Assembly: GCA_902612605.1 (NCBI GenBank)
Contig: CACMDY010000002.1
Coordinates: 62,001-126,000, forward strand
Source: an uncultured Pelagibacteraceae bacterium
Lineage (GTDB): Bacteria > Pseudomonadota > Alphaproteobacteria > Pelagibacterales > Pelagibacteraceae
Direction: 5' to 3'
Length of the DNA stretch: 64,000 nucleotides
Positions 27,652 through 36,488 of this stretch are shown here, piece after piece. The translations under genes were made by a program, and so were the position numbers. The stretch's first letter is position 1; every line of letters begins with the position of its first letter. Below the pieces are notes generated by a model. It was given only the letters and a program-made list of their open reading frames with translations, searched no databases and was not told the DNA's origin.

Positions 27652-28536
27652 ATGTTAAGCAAAAATCAATTTAATAAAGGTATAATTTTAACGGCATTTG
27701 GTTCTTTCTGGTGGGGTTTTATTGGAGTTATATATTTTAAATATATTGCTTTTGCTGGCCACATTGAAGTTGTCCTACATCGAAGTGCATGGACAACTGT
27801 TATGCTAATTTTAACAACAATCATTTTATCAAAGTGGAAAAAATTTAGCTCAGTTTTTAAAGATAAAAGAAAAATTATGATGCTTTTTTTATCTGGATTA
27901 TTAATTTTTACAAATTGGGCTGTTTGGATTTATGCAATAGGGAATGATCAAGTTATAGATGCTAGTTTTGGATATTTTATAATGCCTATAATAAGTGTTT
28001 TTTTAGGTTATTTTTTTTTAAAAGAGGAATTAAGTTTCAAAACTAAAATTTCACTTTTAATCGTAACTATATCAATTTTTTATTTAGTAATATCCAGTTT
28101 CCAATCAATACCATGGGTTGGATTAATTGTAGCTTTAAGTTGGAGTTTTTATAATTTAGTAAGAAAAAAAATTGATGTAGACACAGATATTGGTTTGTTA
28201 GTTGAAAGTTTATTTATTTTTCCAGCGGTAATATTTGCATTTTATTTAATTGTACAAAATGATTTAAATGATTTTGACATATCGAATGTCAAATTAATGT
28301 TAATATTCATACTGGCAGGTCCTATGACCGTGATTCCTTTATATTTATATGTTAGGGGTGTTGAATTGTGTGGTTTAGGTCCAACGGGTATGGTTTTTTA
28401 TATAACTCCAACTCTGCAATTCTTGTTGGGTTATTTCTTATATAATGAGGAATTAGATATACATAAATTAATCAGCTTTATTTTGATATGGATTGCTGTA
28501 TCGATATACCTAAAAGATTTGTATGAAAAAAATTAA
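27652..28536 (+). CDS. rarD: RarD-type EamA transporter
   Basis: This inner-membrane DMT-superfamily transporter has about ten helices. The 294-aa protein has GFWWG-like FGSFWWGFIGVIYFKYI at about residue 12, HRSAWT at about 42, NWAVWIYAIGND at about 87 and a second EamA repeat ending in a GPTGMVFYITPTLQFLLGY stretch at about 240, typical of RarD. The substrate is unknown. The ATG at 27652 is preferred over an in-frame TTG 12 bases upstream. It overlaps mltB by 14 bases. Confidence 0.87.
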   Translation: MLSKNQFNKGIILTAFGSFWWGFIGVIYFKYIAFAGHIEVVLHRSAWTTVMLILTTIILSKWKKFSSVFKDKRKIMMLFLSGLLIFTNWAVWIYAIGNDQVIDASFGYFIMPIISVFLGYFFLKEELSFKTKISLLIVTISIFYLVISSFQSIPWVGLIVALSWSFYNLVRKKIDVDTDIGLLVESLFIFPAVIFAFYLIVQNDLNDFDISNVKLMLIFILAGPMTVIPLYLYVRGVELCGLGPTGMVFYITPTLQFLLGYFLYNEELDIHKLISFILIWIAVSIYLKDLYEKN

Positions 28537-29518
28537 ATTATTAATTATAACGCTATTTATTATCTTTAGCTCTTCAACTCTAATTGCTGATGATTTCAAT
28601 GATTGGAAAATTAAATTTAAAAAAAGAGCAATTAATGATGGTATTAGTAAATCAACAGTTAATAATTTAATAGATAACTCCAAGTTCTTACCCGATGTAA
28701 TAAAGTATGACAGATACCAACCTGAATTTTATGAAGACACAAAGACATATATTTCAAAAAGAACCTCTTCAAAAAAAGTGAAACTAGGAAAAATCATATT
28801 AAATAAAGAAAATAATATTATTAATAAAGTATCTTCCGAATACAAAGTAGATAAAAATTTATTATTAGCACTAATGGGTATTGAAACTAACTTTGGAAAC
28901 TATCTAGGCAAAATGGATATCGTTTCTTCACTTGCAACATTAAGCTACGATCAAAGAAGAAGTGAATTTTTTACTAAAGAATTAATCACCCTTTTAAAAT
29001 TAGTGGATGCAAAAATTATAGATCCGAGTACATTATTTGGATCTTGGGCAGGTGCATTTGGTAATTTTCAATTTATGCCATCCACAATTAAGAATCATGC
29101 CATTGACTATAATAAAGATGGATCAATTGATCTAAAAAATATCGAGGATTCTTTTGCATCTGCAGCTAACTATTTAAGTAATCTTGGATGGAATGATAAT
29201 ACTCCGTGTTTTTATAGAATTAATCTAAATGAAAATATTCCAGATAAATATTTAAATACATCAGCAAAAAAAATTAAACATGAGAGAAAAGTAAATTATT
29301 TAAAAAATTATATAAAAAATTCCTCTTTTTTGGACAAATATGACAATTTGATAGCAGCAATAGTTACTCCTGATGCTGAAATAGTAGAAAATGCAAATAA
29401 ACTTAAACCAGCATATATTATTTTTAATAATTATAAGCTAATCTTAAAGTGGAACAGGTCATTAAGATTTAGTTTGGCCGTATGCACATTAAAAAATAGA
29501 TTTGAAAATGAGACTTAA
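28523..29518 (+). CDS. mltB: Lytic murein transglycosylase B
   Basis: MltB cleaves the glycan strands of peptidoglycan in the periplasm. The 331-aa protein has a signal peptide (residues 1-22, cleaved before DDFNDW), the catalytic motif LLALMGIETNFGNYLG (catalytic Glu at about residue 118) and SWAGAFGNFQFMPSTIKNHA at about 172, both conserved in family 3 transglycosylases. The Asp-rich YNKDGSIDL segment follows. It sits in the alphaproteobacterial mltB-rlpA-dac-tmk-holB run and overlaps rarD and the next gene. Confidence 0.93.
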   Translation: MKKIKLLIITLFIIFSSSTLIADDFNDWKIKFKKRAINDGISKSTVNNLIDNSKFLPDVIKYDRYQPEFYEDTKTYISKRTSSKKVKLGKIILNKENNIINKVSSEYKVDKNLLLALMGIETNFGNYLGKMDIVSSLATLSYDQRRSEFFTKELITLLKLVDAKIIDPSTLFGSWAGAFGNFQFMPSTIKNHAIDYNKDGSIDLKNIEDSFASAANYLSNLGWNDNTPCFYRINLNENIPDKYLNTSAKKIKHERKVNYLKNYIKNSSFLDKYDNLIAAIVTPDAEIVENANKLKPAYIIFNNYKLILKWNRSLRFSLAVCTLKNRFENET

Positions 29519-30260
29519 GATAATAATTTTTTTAGCAATAATTTTAACATCATGTGAAACTACTAATAAAAAAGTAATCACGAATAAAGATTTCAAAAAT
29601 TATTCAAATGATGGATTTGCTCTCATATATAATAATGATATTTTCAAAAAACGAATAGTTTCAAAAAAAATAGATCAAAGATCATTAATTATTTTCAATA
29701 ATAAACTTAAAAAAGATACAGATATAAAAATAACAAATTTGTTAAATGAAAAGTATTTGATTGCTAAAGTAGGAAAAAATTCGAAATATCCAATTCTTTA
29801 TAATTCAGTAATTTCTGAGAGGATTGCGACTGAACTTGATATTGATCCTGATCAACCCTATGTGCGTGTAGAAACAATAAATTCTAGTAATACTTTTGTT
29901 GCAAATAAAGCTAAAACATTTGATGAGGAAAAAAAAGTAGCAAATAAAGCACCTGTAGACAGCATTTCAATCCAAAATATATCAATTGAAAAAGATAATA
30001 ATTCAAAAGTTGAAAAGGTGAAAAATACAAAATTTGAATTTATAATTAAATTTGCTGATTTATTTTTTGAAGAATCTGCAATTACATTGAAAAAAAGACT
30101 TGAGGATGAATACAATTTAAAAGACATAAATATCAAAAAAATGTCTAAAAATTTATATAGGGTTTACAAGGGTCCTTTTTATAATTTAGGATCAATCAAA
30201 AATGTATATAATGAGATTGCTGATATAAATTTTGAAAATATTGAATTAATAAAATTATGA
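29508..30260 (+). CDS. SPOR-domain lipoprotein, diverged RlpA-like
   Basis: This 250-aa lipoprotein has lipobox LTSC (Cys16) when started at ATG 29508; an in-frame TTG lies 6 bases earlier. Residues about 25-125 occupy the position of the RlpA double-psi beta-barrel but are highly diverged, and I cannot identify its catalytic residues. Residues about 165-250 (EFIIKFADLFFEESAITLKK onward, with YRVYKGPF) form a SPOR-like peptidoglycan-binding domain. Position between mltB and the D,D-carboxypeptidase is exactly that of rlpA in alphaproteobacteria. Probably binds denuded glycan; whether it is an active transglycosylase is doubtful. Confidence 0.75.
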   Translation: MRLKIIIFLAIILTSCETTNKKVITNKDFKNYSNDGFALIYNNDIFKKRIVSKKIDQRSLIIFNNKLKKDTDIKITNLLNEKYLIAKVGKNSKYPILYNSVISERIATELDIDPDQPYVRVETINSSNTFVANKAKTFDEEKKVANKAPVDSISIQNISIEKDNNSKVEKVKNTKFEFIIKFADLFFEESAITLKKRLEDEYNLKDINIKKMSKNLYRVYKGPFYNLGSIKNVYNEIADINFENIELIKL

Positions 30261-31411
30261 AAATAAAAGCACTATTAAGTTTTGTCCTATCATTTTTAGT
30301 CATAACTAATATTGCTTATGCAAAATTTAACATAAATGCACGAACTGCAATTTTACAAGACTATTTATCTGGTGAAATTTTATATGAAAAAAATTCTAAT
30401 GAGAGAATTTTTCCTGCTTCTATGACAAAAATAATGACCTCAATCATTGCTTTTGATTTATTGAAAAGTGGAGAAATTACTTTAGATGAAAAATTTATCG
30501 TTTCTGAAAATGCCTGGAGATTATCCTCATCTGGTTATTCATCAATGTTTATAATGGTTGGAGATGAGGTTTCGGTAGAAGATTTATTATTAGGTATAAT
30601 TGTTGCTTCAGGTAATGATGCTTGTGTAGCTTTGGCTGAAGGTATTGCGGGAACTGAGGACGAGTTTGCTTTACTAATGACTGAGAAAGCCCAAGAAATT
30701 GGGATGGAAAATACTAATTTTTCAAATTCGTCAGGGATTAATGATGATAATAATTATTCAACCGTTAGAGATATTTTAACTATGTCTAATTATTTAATCA
30801 AAGAACATCCTAAATATTATGAGTATTTTAAAATTAAAGAATTTACTTGGAGTAGGACGGGTGGGGATCCAATTACACAAGGAAATAGAAATCCATTATT
30901 ATATAAAAATATGGGTGTAGATGGAATTAAAACAGGCTACCTTGGTTCAGAAAAATATTCACTTGCATCTTCTATATTAAGAAAAGAAAGAAGATTAATT
31001 GCTGTTGCAAGTGGTTTTGAAACTAAAAATTCTAGATCAAAGCAATCACAAAAATTGTTAACATGGGGAATTACAAATTTTGATACAATAAAAATAAGTA
31101 ATGATAACGAATATCTTTATGAGCTAGATGTATGGCAGGGTAGCAAGAAAAAAGTAAAAGTTAATACTAAAGACATAATTTATAAGACCATTCCAAAAGC
31201 TAAAAAAAAATATATGAAAGTGAAGATTGTTTATGACGGTCCTATACAAGCACCTATTAAAAAGGGAGAAAAATTAGCAGAAATAAAAGTATTATATAAA
31301 GATGAAGTTATATCTAATCATGACTTATTTTCTACAGAAAATATCAAACAACAAAATGCAATATCAAGGTTGATAACTTCGATCAATTTTTTGATATGGG
31401 GCGATGTCTAA
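30257..31411 (+). CDS. dacC: D-alanyl-D-alanine carboxypeptidase (penicillin-binding protein 5/6 family)
   Basis: This serine-type enzyme trims the terminal D-Ala from peptidoglycan stem peptides. The 384-aa protein has a signal peptide (residues 1-22) and all three catalytic motifs: SxxK as PASMTKIMTS at about residue 55, SxN as VASGNDACVAL at about 120 and KTG as DGIKTGYLG at about 224. A C-terminal beta domain ends with a possible amphipathic membrane anchor (residues about 360-384). It overlaps the upstream and downstream genes by 4 and 8 bases. The choice among dacA/C/D symbols is arbitrary. Confidence 0.93.
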   Translation: MKIKALLSFVLSFLVITNIAYAKFNINARTAILQDYLSGEILYEKNSNERIFPASMTKIMTSIIAFDLLKSGEITLDEKFIVSENAWRLSSSGYSSMFIMVGDEVSVEDLLLGIIVASGNDACVALAEGIAGTEDEFALLMTEKAQEIGMENTNFSNSSGINDDNNYSTVRDILTMSNYLIKEHPKYYEYFKIKEFTWSRTGGDPITQGNRNPLLYKNMGVDGIKTGYLGSEKYSLASSILRKERRLIAVASGFETKNSRSKQSQKLLTWGITNFDTIKISNDNEYLYELDVWQGSKKKVKVNTKDIIYKTIPKAKKKYMKVKIVYDGPIQAPIKKGEKLAEIKVLYKDEVISNHDLFSTENIKQQNAISRLITSINFLIWGDV

Positions 31412-32018
31412 ATATCCAATTATTATATTTGAAGGCATTGAGGCCTCGGGAAAAACTACAAATTTTAAAATTGCTGCAAATTATTTAAAAAAGCGAAGAA
31501 AAAGTTTTATAAAATTAAGAGAGCCTGGTGGTTCAATTTTTTCAGAAAAAATAAGAAAATTGATTTTAAATAAGAAACTAAATTTAAATAATAAAACTGA
31601 TTTATTACTATTTTATGCTGGAAGATCAGAGAATTTTGAGAAAATTATTAAAAAAAATTATAAAAAAAAAATAATACTAATTGATCGTTTTACAGATTCT
31701 ACTATTGCGTATCAACATTATGGAATGAAAATTGATTTAAAGGTAATTAAAATGCTGAATAAGTTTATAATTGGAAATTTTAATCCTAATTTAGTTTTTT
31801 TAAGTACTGTAAATTTAAAAAATTTACAAAAAAGGCTGAGAAATAGATCTAACTTAAATAGATATGATAAATTTAAACTTAAATTTTATAACAAAGTTCA
31901 GAACGGGTATGAAAAAATATCAAGCAATAAGAGTAAATATATTAAAATTAATTCAAACACTAATACAATTAACGAAGTAAAAAAAATCATAATAAATAAA
32001 CTTGAGAAATTAATATAA
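31404..32018 (+). CDS. tmk: Thymidylate kinase
   Basis: Tmk phosphorylates dTMP to dTDP. The 204-aa protein has the P-loop FEGIEASGKTTNF at about residue 9, LREPGGSIFSEKIRKL at about 38 (the Glu-Pro-Gly-Gly substrate loop) and LIDRFTDSTIAYQHYG at about 91, the DR(Y/F) motif. The LID region is Lys/Arg-rich and shortened. The next gene, holB, follows without a gap, the common tmk-holB pairing. Confidence 0.94.
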   Translation: MSKYPIIIFEGIEASGKTTNFKIAANYLKKRRKSFIKLREPGGSIFSEKIRKLILNKKLNLNNKTDLLLFYAGRSENFEKIIKKNYKKKIILIDRFTDSTIAYQHYGMKIDLKVIKMLNKFIIGNFNPNLVFLSTVNLKNLQKRLRNRSNLNRYDKFKLKFYNKVQNGYEKISSNKSKYIKINSNTNTINEVKKIIINKLEKLI

Positions 32019-32888
32019 ATGTCTGAATATAAATTAATAGGACATGAAACATATTTAGAAAAATTTGTAACACTTTACGAAAATAATGAACTTCCAAATA
32101 AAATTTTATTATCTGGAAAAAAAGGTATTGGAAAATCATTACTTACAGAAAAATTTTTATATAAAATTTTTAATTCTAATAACGATAATGAACTAATAAA
32201 AAACAAATCCCATCCTAATGTTTTAAATATAAAAAAAAAAAATGATAAAAAAAATATAGAAATTGATCAAATTAGAGAAATCATAAAGTTTACAAATCAA
32301 TCCTCTTTTAATAATAAATCAAGATTTATAATCCTCGACGATGTTGAATTTTTAAATATTAATTCATCAAATGCTTTATTAAAAGATTTAGAAGAACCAA
32401 ATGAAAATGTTTTTTTTATTTTAATTTTTAATTCAGAGAAGTTTTTAATAGATACAATAAAATCCCGATGTATAGAATTTAAATTAAGTCTATCTAATGA
32501 AAATACCAGATTGATTGTCAATAATTACTTTAATGAAAATATTTATGAACAAATAAATTCAAATTTGATAAATTATTACTCAACACCTTTTTTTTTAATA
32601 TCCTTAATAAACTATATGAATGAATTTGAATTATCAGTATCCGAAACAACAGTTGATGATTTATTAGTTAATTTAATTAATAATAAGCACTATATTAAAC
32701 AAGAGTTTATAAGAGATAATTTAAATATGATTATTGAATTATTTTTTTATAAACATATAAACACAACAAAAAAATTGTCATATAAAGTTAAAGAATATTA
32801 TTATTCAAAATTATCTAATATAAAAAAATTTAATCTTGATTATGAAACTTTTTTTTTAGAATTTAAGGATAAATTATTAAGTGAATAA
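32019..32888 (+). CDS. holB: DNA polymerase III delta prime subunit
   Basis: This clamp-loader AAA+ subunit has 289 aa with Walker A LLSGKKGIGKSLLTEKF at about residue 30, a Walker-B-like FIILDDVEFLN at about 103, and SSNALLKDLEEPNENVFFILI at about 113 with sensor-1 features. The zinc knuckle of E. coli delta prime is absent; no Cys cluster is visible. Composition is extremely Asn/Lys/Ile-rich. The stop overlaps the GTG start of metG by 8 bases. Confidence 0.88.
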   Translation: MSEYKLIGHETYLEKFVTLYENNELPNKILLSGKKGIGKSLLTEKFLYKIFNSNNDNELIKNKSHPNVLNIKKKNDKKNIEIDQIREIIKFTNQSSFNNKSRFIILDDVEFLNINSSNALLKDLEEPNENVFFILIFNSEKFLIDTIKSRCIEFKLSLSNENTRLIVNNYFNENIYEQINSNLINYYSTPFFLISLINYMNEFELSVSETTVDDLLVNLINNKHYIKQEFIRDNLNMIIELFFYKHINTTKKLSYKVKEYYYSKLSNIKKFNLDYETFFLEFKDKLLSE

Positions 32889-34407
32889 AAATTATTATAT
32901 AACAACACCAATCTACTATCCTTCTGCTAAACCTCATATGGGACATGCATATTCAAGTATAATTGCTGATTTTTTTGCACGTTTCAAAAAAATTGATGGT
33001 TTTAATGTCTATTTTTTAACAGGCACAGATGAGCATGGTTTAAAAATACAAAGATCCGCTGAAAAGTTAAATAAGGATCCAAAATCTTTTTGTGATGAAA
33101 TAAGTAAAACATTTGAGGATTTAACTAAAACATTAAACTTATCAAATACTGATTTTATAAGAACTACAGAGGAAAGACATAAAGTATCTGTGCAAAATAT
33201 ATGGAATATACTTGAAAAAAATAACCAAATTTTTTTGTCAAAATATTCTGGTTGGTATTCTGTATCAGATGAGGCTTTTTACAATGAAGATGAAGTTGAG
33301 GAAAAAGACGGTTTAAAAGTTTCTAAATCGTCTGGTTCTACTGTCGAGTGGGTTGAAGAAGAATCTTTTTTTTTTAAACTTTCAGAATGGGAAAAACCGT
33401 TATTAGAATTTTATGAAAAAAATAAAAATTTCATATTACCTGAAAGTAGAAGAAATGAAGTAATTAGCTTTGTAAAAAGTGGCTTAAAAGACTTATCTGT
33501 TAGTAGAAAAACATTTTCTTGGGGTGTAAAAGTGCCAAGTGATGAAAATCATGTCGTTTACGTATGGTTAGATGCATTAACAAATTATTTAAGTTCTTTA
33601 AAATATCCCGATGAAAATAATGAATTATATAAAAGTTTTTGGCCAGCAGATTTACATATTATTGGTAAAGACATATTAAGATTTCATGCTATTTATTGGC
33701 CAGCATTCTTGTTGGCTGCAAAAATAGAACCTCCAAAAAGGGTATACGGACATGGATGGATACTTTCTGGTGACGAAAAAATGTCAAAATCAAAAGGAAA
33801 TATTTTAGATCCATTAGAAATCATAAATGCGTATGGTCTAGATCCATTAAGATATTATCTTCTAAAAGAAGTTTCTTTTGGTAATGATGGAAATATTTCT
33901 GAGGAAAAATTAGAAAATTGTATTAATAGCGATTTGGCAAATAATTTTGGAAATCTTTGTCAAAGAGTACTTTCTTTTGCAGAAAAAAATTGTTCTTCTT
34001 TAATACCTGATCATAAATTTAATGATGAAGATTTAGAAATTTTAAAACCATTAAATAATCTAGATAAAATAAGATCATTTATAAATAACCAAGACATAAA
34101 CCAGTATATGAATTTTATTGTAGATAGATTGTTTGCCGCAAATAAATATTTTAATGATCAGGAACCTTGGAAGAAGAAAGATGATAGATTAAGGTTAAAT
34201 ACGATTGTTTATACTGCATTAGAATTAATTAGAAAAATTACTATTTTGCTTTATCCAGTAATGCCAGAAACATCAGTAAAAGTGCTAAATGTTTTTAATG
34301 AAACAGAAAATTCTATTGATTTTACATCAATTGATAATAATGAAATTTTAAAAAAAGATTTAAAAATAAATAAATTAGATATTTTGTTTAAAAAAATTGA
34401 AAAATGA
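32881..34407 (+). CDS. metG: Methionyl-tRNA synthetase
   Basis: This class I synthetase charges tRNA-Met. The 508-aa protein starts with GTG overlapping holB. It has TPIYYPSAKPHMGHAYSS (HIGH-type motif, about residue 8-25), LTGTDEHGLKIQRSA at about 46, and KMSKS as DEKMSKSKGNILDP at about 297. No zinc knuckle Cys cluster appears in the connective peptide and the C-terminal tRNA-binding domain is absent, as in the shorter bacterial form. It overlaps tatD by 4 bases. Confidence 0.96.
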   Translation: MNKNYYITTPIYYPSAKPHMGHAYSSIIADFFARFKKIDGFNVYFLTGTDEHGLKIQRSAEKLNKDPKSFCDEISKTFEDLTKTLNLSNTDFIRTTEERHKVSVQNIWNILEKNNQIFLSKYSGWYSVSDEAFYNEDEVEEKDGLKVSKSSGSTVEWVEEESFFFKLSEWEKPLLEFYEKNKNFILPESRRNEVISFVKSGLKDLSVSRKTFSWGVKVPSDENHVVYVWLDALTNYLSSLKYPDENNELYKSFWPADLHIIGKDILRFHAIYWPAFLLAAKIEPPKRVYGHGWILSGDEKMSKSKGNILDPLEIINAYGLDPLRYYLLKEVSFGNDGNISEEKLENCINSDLANNFGNLCQRVLSFAEKNCSSLIPDHKFNDEDLEILKPLNNLDKIRSFINNQDINQYMNFIVDRLFAANKYFNDQEPWKKKDDRLRLNTIVYTALELIRKITILLYPVMPETSVKVLNVFNETENSIDFTSIDNNEILKKDLKINKLDILFKKIEK

Positions 34408-35165
34408 TAGACTCTCATTGTCATCTTGATCACGAACCCCTTTATTCAAATATTAGTGATGTTATCAAACGTTCCAAGGAAAATGGATTAAAAAAAATTC
34501 TAACTATTTCAACCAATTCAAAAAGCTTTGAAAATATTAAAGAGATTATAAATCTTGATGAAATAATTTATGGAAGTATAGGTATTCACCCTCATGAGTC
34601 TAGCAATGATAATATGGATAAAAAATTCATTATTGAAAATGCTAATAAATTTGAAAAGATAATTGGGGTAGGAGAGACAGGATTAGATTTCTATTATGAG
34701 AATAGTAAAAAAGATGATCAAATTAAAAGTTTTGAGACTCATATAGAAGCCTCTATTGATTTAAATTATCCTTTAATAGTTCATTCTAGAAGTGCCGAAA
34801 GAGAAACTTTTGATATTTTAAATAAATATAAAAATAGCGATATTAAAATACTCATGCACTGTTTTACAGGTTCAAAAGAGTTTGCTAAAAAAATGATGAC
34901 ATTAAATGCTTATTTTTCTGCTAGTGGAATAATAACTTTTAAAAATAGTATTGATCTTCAAGAAACTTTTAAAATGATTGAAAATGATAAAATTTTAATT
35001 GAAACAGACAGTCCTTTCTTAGCACCTATACCAATGAGAGGTAAAAAAAACGAACCTTCTTTTATTAAATATACATTGGAAAAACTTTCAGAATTAAAAT
35101 CAAAAACCTTTGATGAATTAGAAACTATTACAAATGATAATTTTGAAAGATTATTTTTTCAATAA
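34404..35165 (+). CDS. tatD: TatD family metal-dependent hydrolase
   Basis: This amidohydrolase-fold deoxyribonuclease has 253 aa. Metal-site and family motifs are DSHCHLDH at residues 3-10, GIHPHES at about 60, GVGETGLDFYY at about 89, LIVHSRSAERETFDIL at about 126, MHCFTGS at about 151 and ETDSPFLAP at about 198. It lies between metG and an MBL hydrolase gene, the usual alphaproteobacterial order. Its stop overlaps the next start by one base. Confidence 0.95.
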   Translation: MIDSHCHLDHEPLYSNISDVIKRSKENGLKKILTISTNSKSFENIKEIINLDEIIYGSIGIHPHESSNDNMDKKFIIENANKFEKIIGVGETGLDFYYENSKKDDQIKSFETHIEASIDLNYPLIVHSRSAERETFDILNKYKNSDIKILMHCFTGSKEFAKKMMTLNAYFSASGIITFKNSIDLQETFKMIENDKILIETDSPFLAPIPMRGKKNEPSFIKYTLEKLSELKSKTFDELETITNDNFERLFFQ

Positions 35166-35941
35166 TGAGTATTAAATTTATAATATTAGGTTGCGGAAGT
35201 TCAATGGGTGTGCCAAGACCCGATGGATTTTTTGGAAATTGTGATCCAAAAAATAAGAAAAATTATAGAACAAGATGTTCTGCACTGATTAAAACAACTG
35301 ATGAAAATATTTTAATTGATACATCTCCTGACTTAAGACAACAGTTATTACGTCATCAAATTAAGAAAATTGATAAAGTATTTTATTCACATATGCATGC
35401 TGATCAAACTCATGGAATAAATGATTTAAGATCTTTTTTTATTAATAGTAGAAAACAGGTTAATGTTTATGCTGATAATGAAACATCCAAATATTTAAAA
35501 CAAAGTTTTTCATATTGTTTTGAAAGTTTTTCAAAAGAATATCCAGCTACCTTAAAATTAAATAAATTAAAAAAAAATTCATTTATTAAACATAAAAATA
35601 AAAACATAACATTTAAGTCAATTGTTGTTGAGCACGGTTCGGTCAATTCTAATTGTTTTATAATTGATAAAAAGCTTGCATACATTACTGATGTAAGTGA
35701 AATTTACAAAAAAGATTATTCTTATTTCAAAAATCTAAAGTATTTAATAATTGATTGTCTGTGGTACAATTTTCATCCATCACACTTTAATTTGGAAAAA
35801 TCTTTATCCTTTATTAAAAAATTTAAACCAAAAAAAGCTATACTTTCGAATTTATCACCAGTATTAGATTATAATATGTTAAAGAGAGTTATACCTAAAA
35901 ATGTTATGCCAGCACATGATGGTTTAACGATAGAACTATAG
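35165..35941 (+). CDS. MBL-fold metallo-hydrolase (PhnP/RNase-Z-like)
   Basis: This 258-aa metallo-beta-lactamase-fold protein has GCGSSMGVPRPDGFFGNCD at about residue 9 and the metal motif YSHMHADQTHGINDLRSF at about 74, in which the expected HxHxDH reads HMHADQ, so the second Asp-His pair has Gln. Other metal ligands are in VEHGSVNSN (about 155), AYITDVSEI (about 175) and the C-terminal PAHDG. It is similar to the hydrolases that follow metG-tatD in alphaproteobacteria. A phosphodiesterase role is likely; the substrate is unknown. Confidence 0.86.
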   Translation: MSIKFIILGCGSSMGVPRPDGFFGNCDPKNKKNYRTRCSALIKTTDENILIDTSPDLRQQLLRHQIKKIDKVFYSHMHADQTHGINDLRSFFINSRKQVNVYADNETSKYLKQSFSYCFESFSKEYPATLKLNKLKKNSFIKHKNKNITFKSIVVEHGSVNSNCFIIDKKLAYITDVSEIYKKDYSYFKNLKYLIIDCLWYNFHPSHFNLEKSLSFIKKFKPKKAILSNLSPVLDYNMLKRVIPKNVMPAHDGLTIEL

Positions 35942-36481
35942 AATTTCTTCAATTTTATTTATAATTTTATTTGATGTAGGTTTTGTAAAAGAAGCATATG
36001 TTTCTTCTACATTTCCCTGTTTATTGATTAATATTTTATGAAAATTCCACTTAGGAATTGCAGACTTGCCAAAATTATTTTCTGCCCACTTAAAAATCTC
36101 ATGAGCATCCCTTCCTTTTACCTCTGTAATAGTTGTTAATGGAAAATTTATTTCAAAATTAACTTCACAAAATTCTTTTACTGCACTATTGGTTTTTTTT
36201 TCTTGATTAAAAGAGTCTGAGGGAACTCCAAGGACAATAAGACCCTTAGATTTGTATTTATCCCATAATTCTTGCAGATCCCCATATTGTTTTGTGAAAC
36301 CACAATAGCTGGCAGTGTTAACTACAAGTATAACTTTATCTCGATAATCTTTCAATTTAATGATTTCTCCATTAATACTCTCTATCTCTAGATCATAAAA
36401 ACTTTTTTGATTATTGCTAATTGCCGAACTTTTAAAAAAAAACATAATTATTGTTAAACTTATTATTATTAATCTTTTCAT
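35936..36481 (-). CDS. Glutathione peroxidase family thiol peroxidase, exported form
   Basis: This 181-aa protein has an N-terminal signal peptide (residues 1-22), so it probably acts in the periplasm. The peroxidatic site is NTASYCGFTKQYGDLQEL at about residue 55 with Cys rather than selenocysteine; VLGVPSDSFNQ at about 87 carries a second conserved element with Ser-Asp where many family members have CNQF, and WNFHKILIN at about 148 supplies the conserved Trp-Asn. It is convergent with the MBL gene (6-base overlap) and follows nhaA by 7 bases. Confidence 0.9.
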   Translation of the reverse strand: MKRLIIISLTIIMFFFKSSAISNNQKSFYDLEIESINGEIIKLKDYRDKVILVVNTASYCGFTKQYGDLQELWDKYKSKGLIVLGVPSDSFNQEKKTNSAVKEFCEVNFEINFPLTTITEVKGRDAHEIFKWAENNFGKSAIPKWNFHKILINKQGNVEETYASFTKPTSNKIINKIEEIL

Positions 36482-36488
36482 AAACTAC

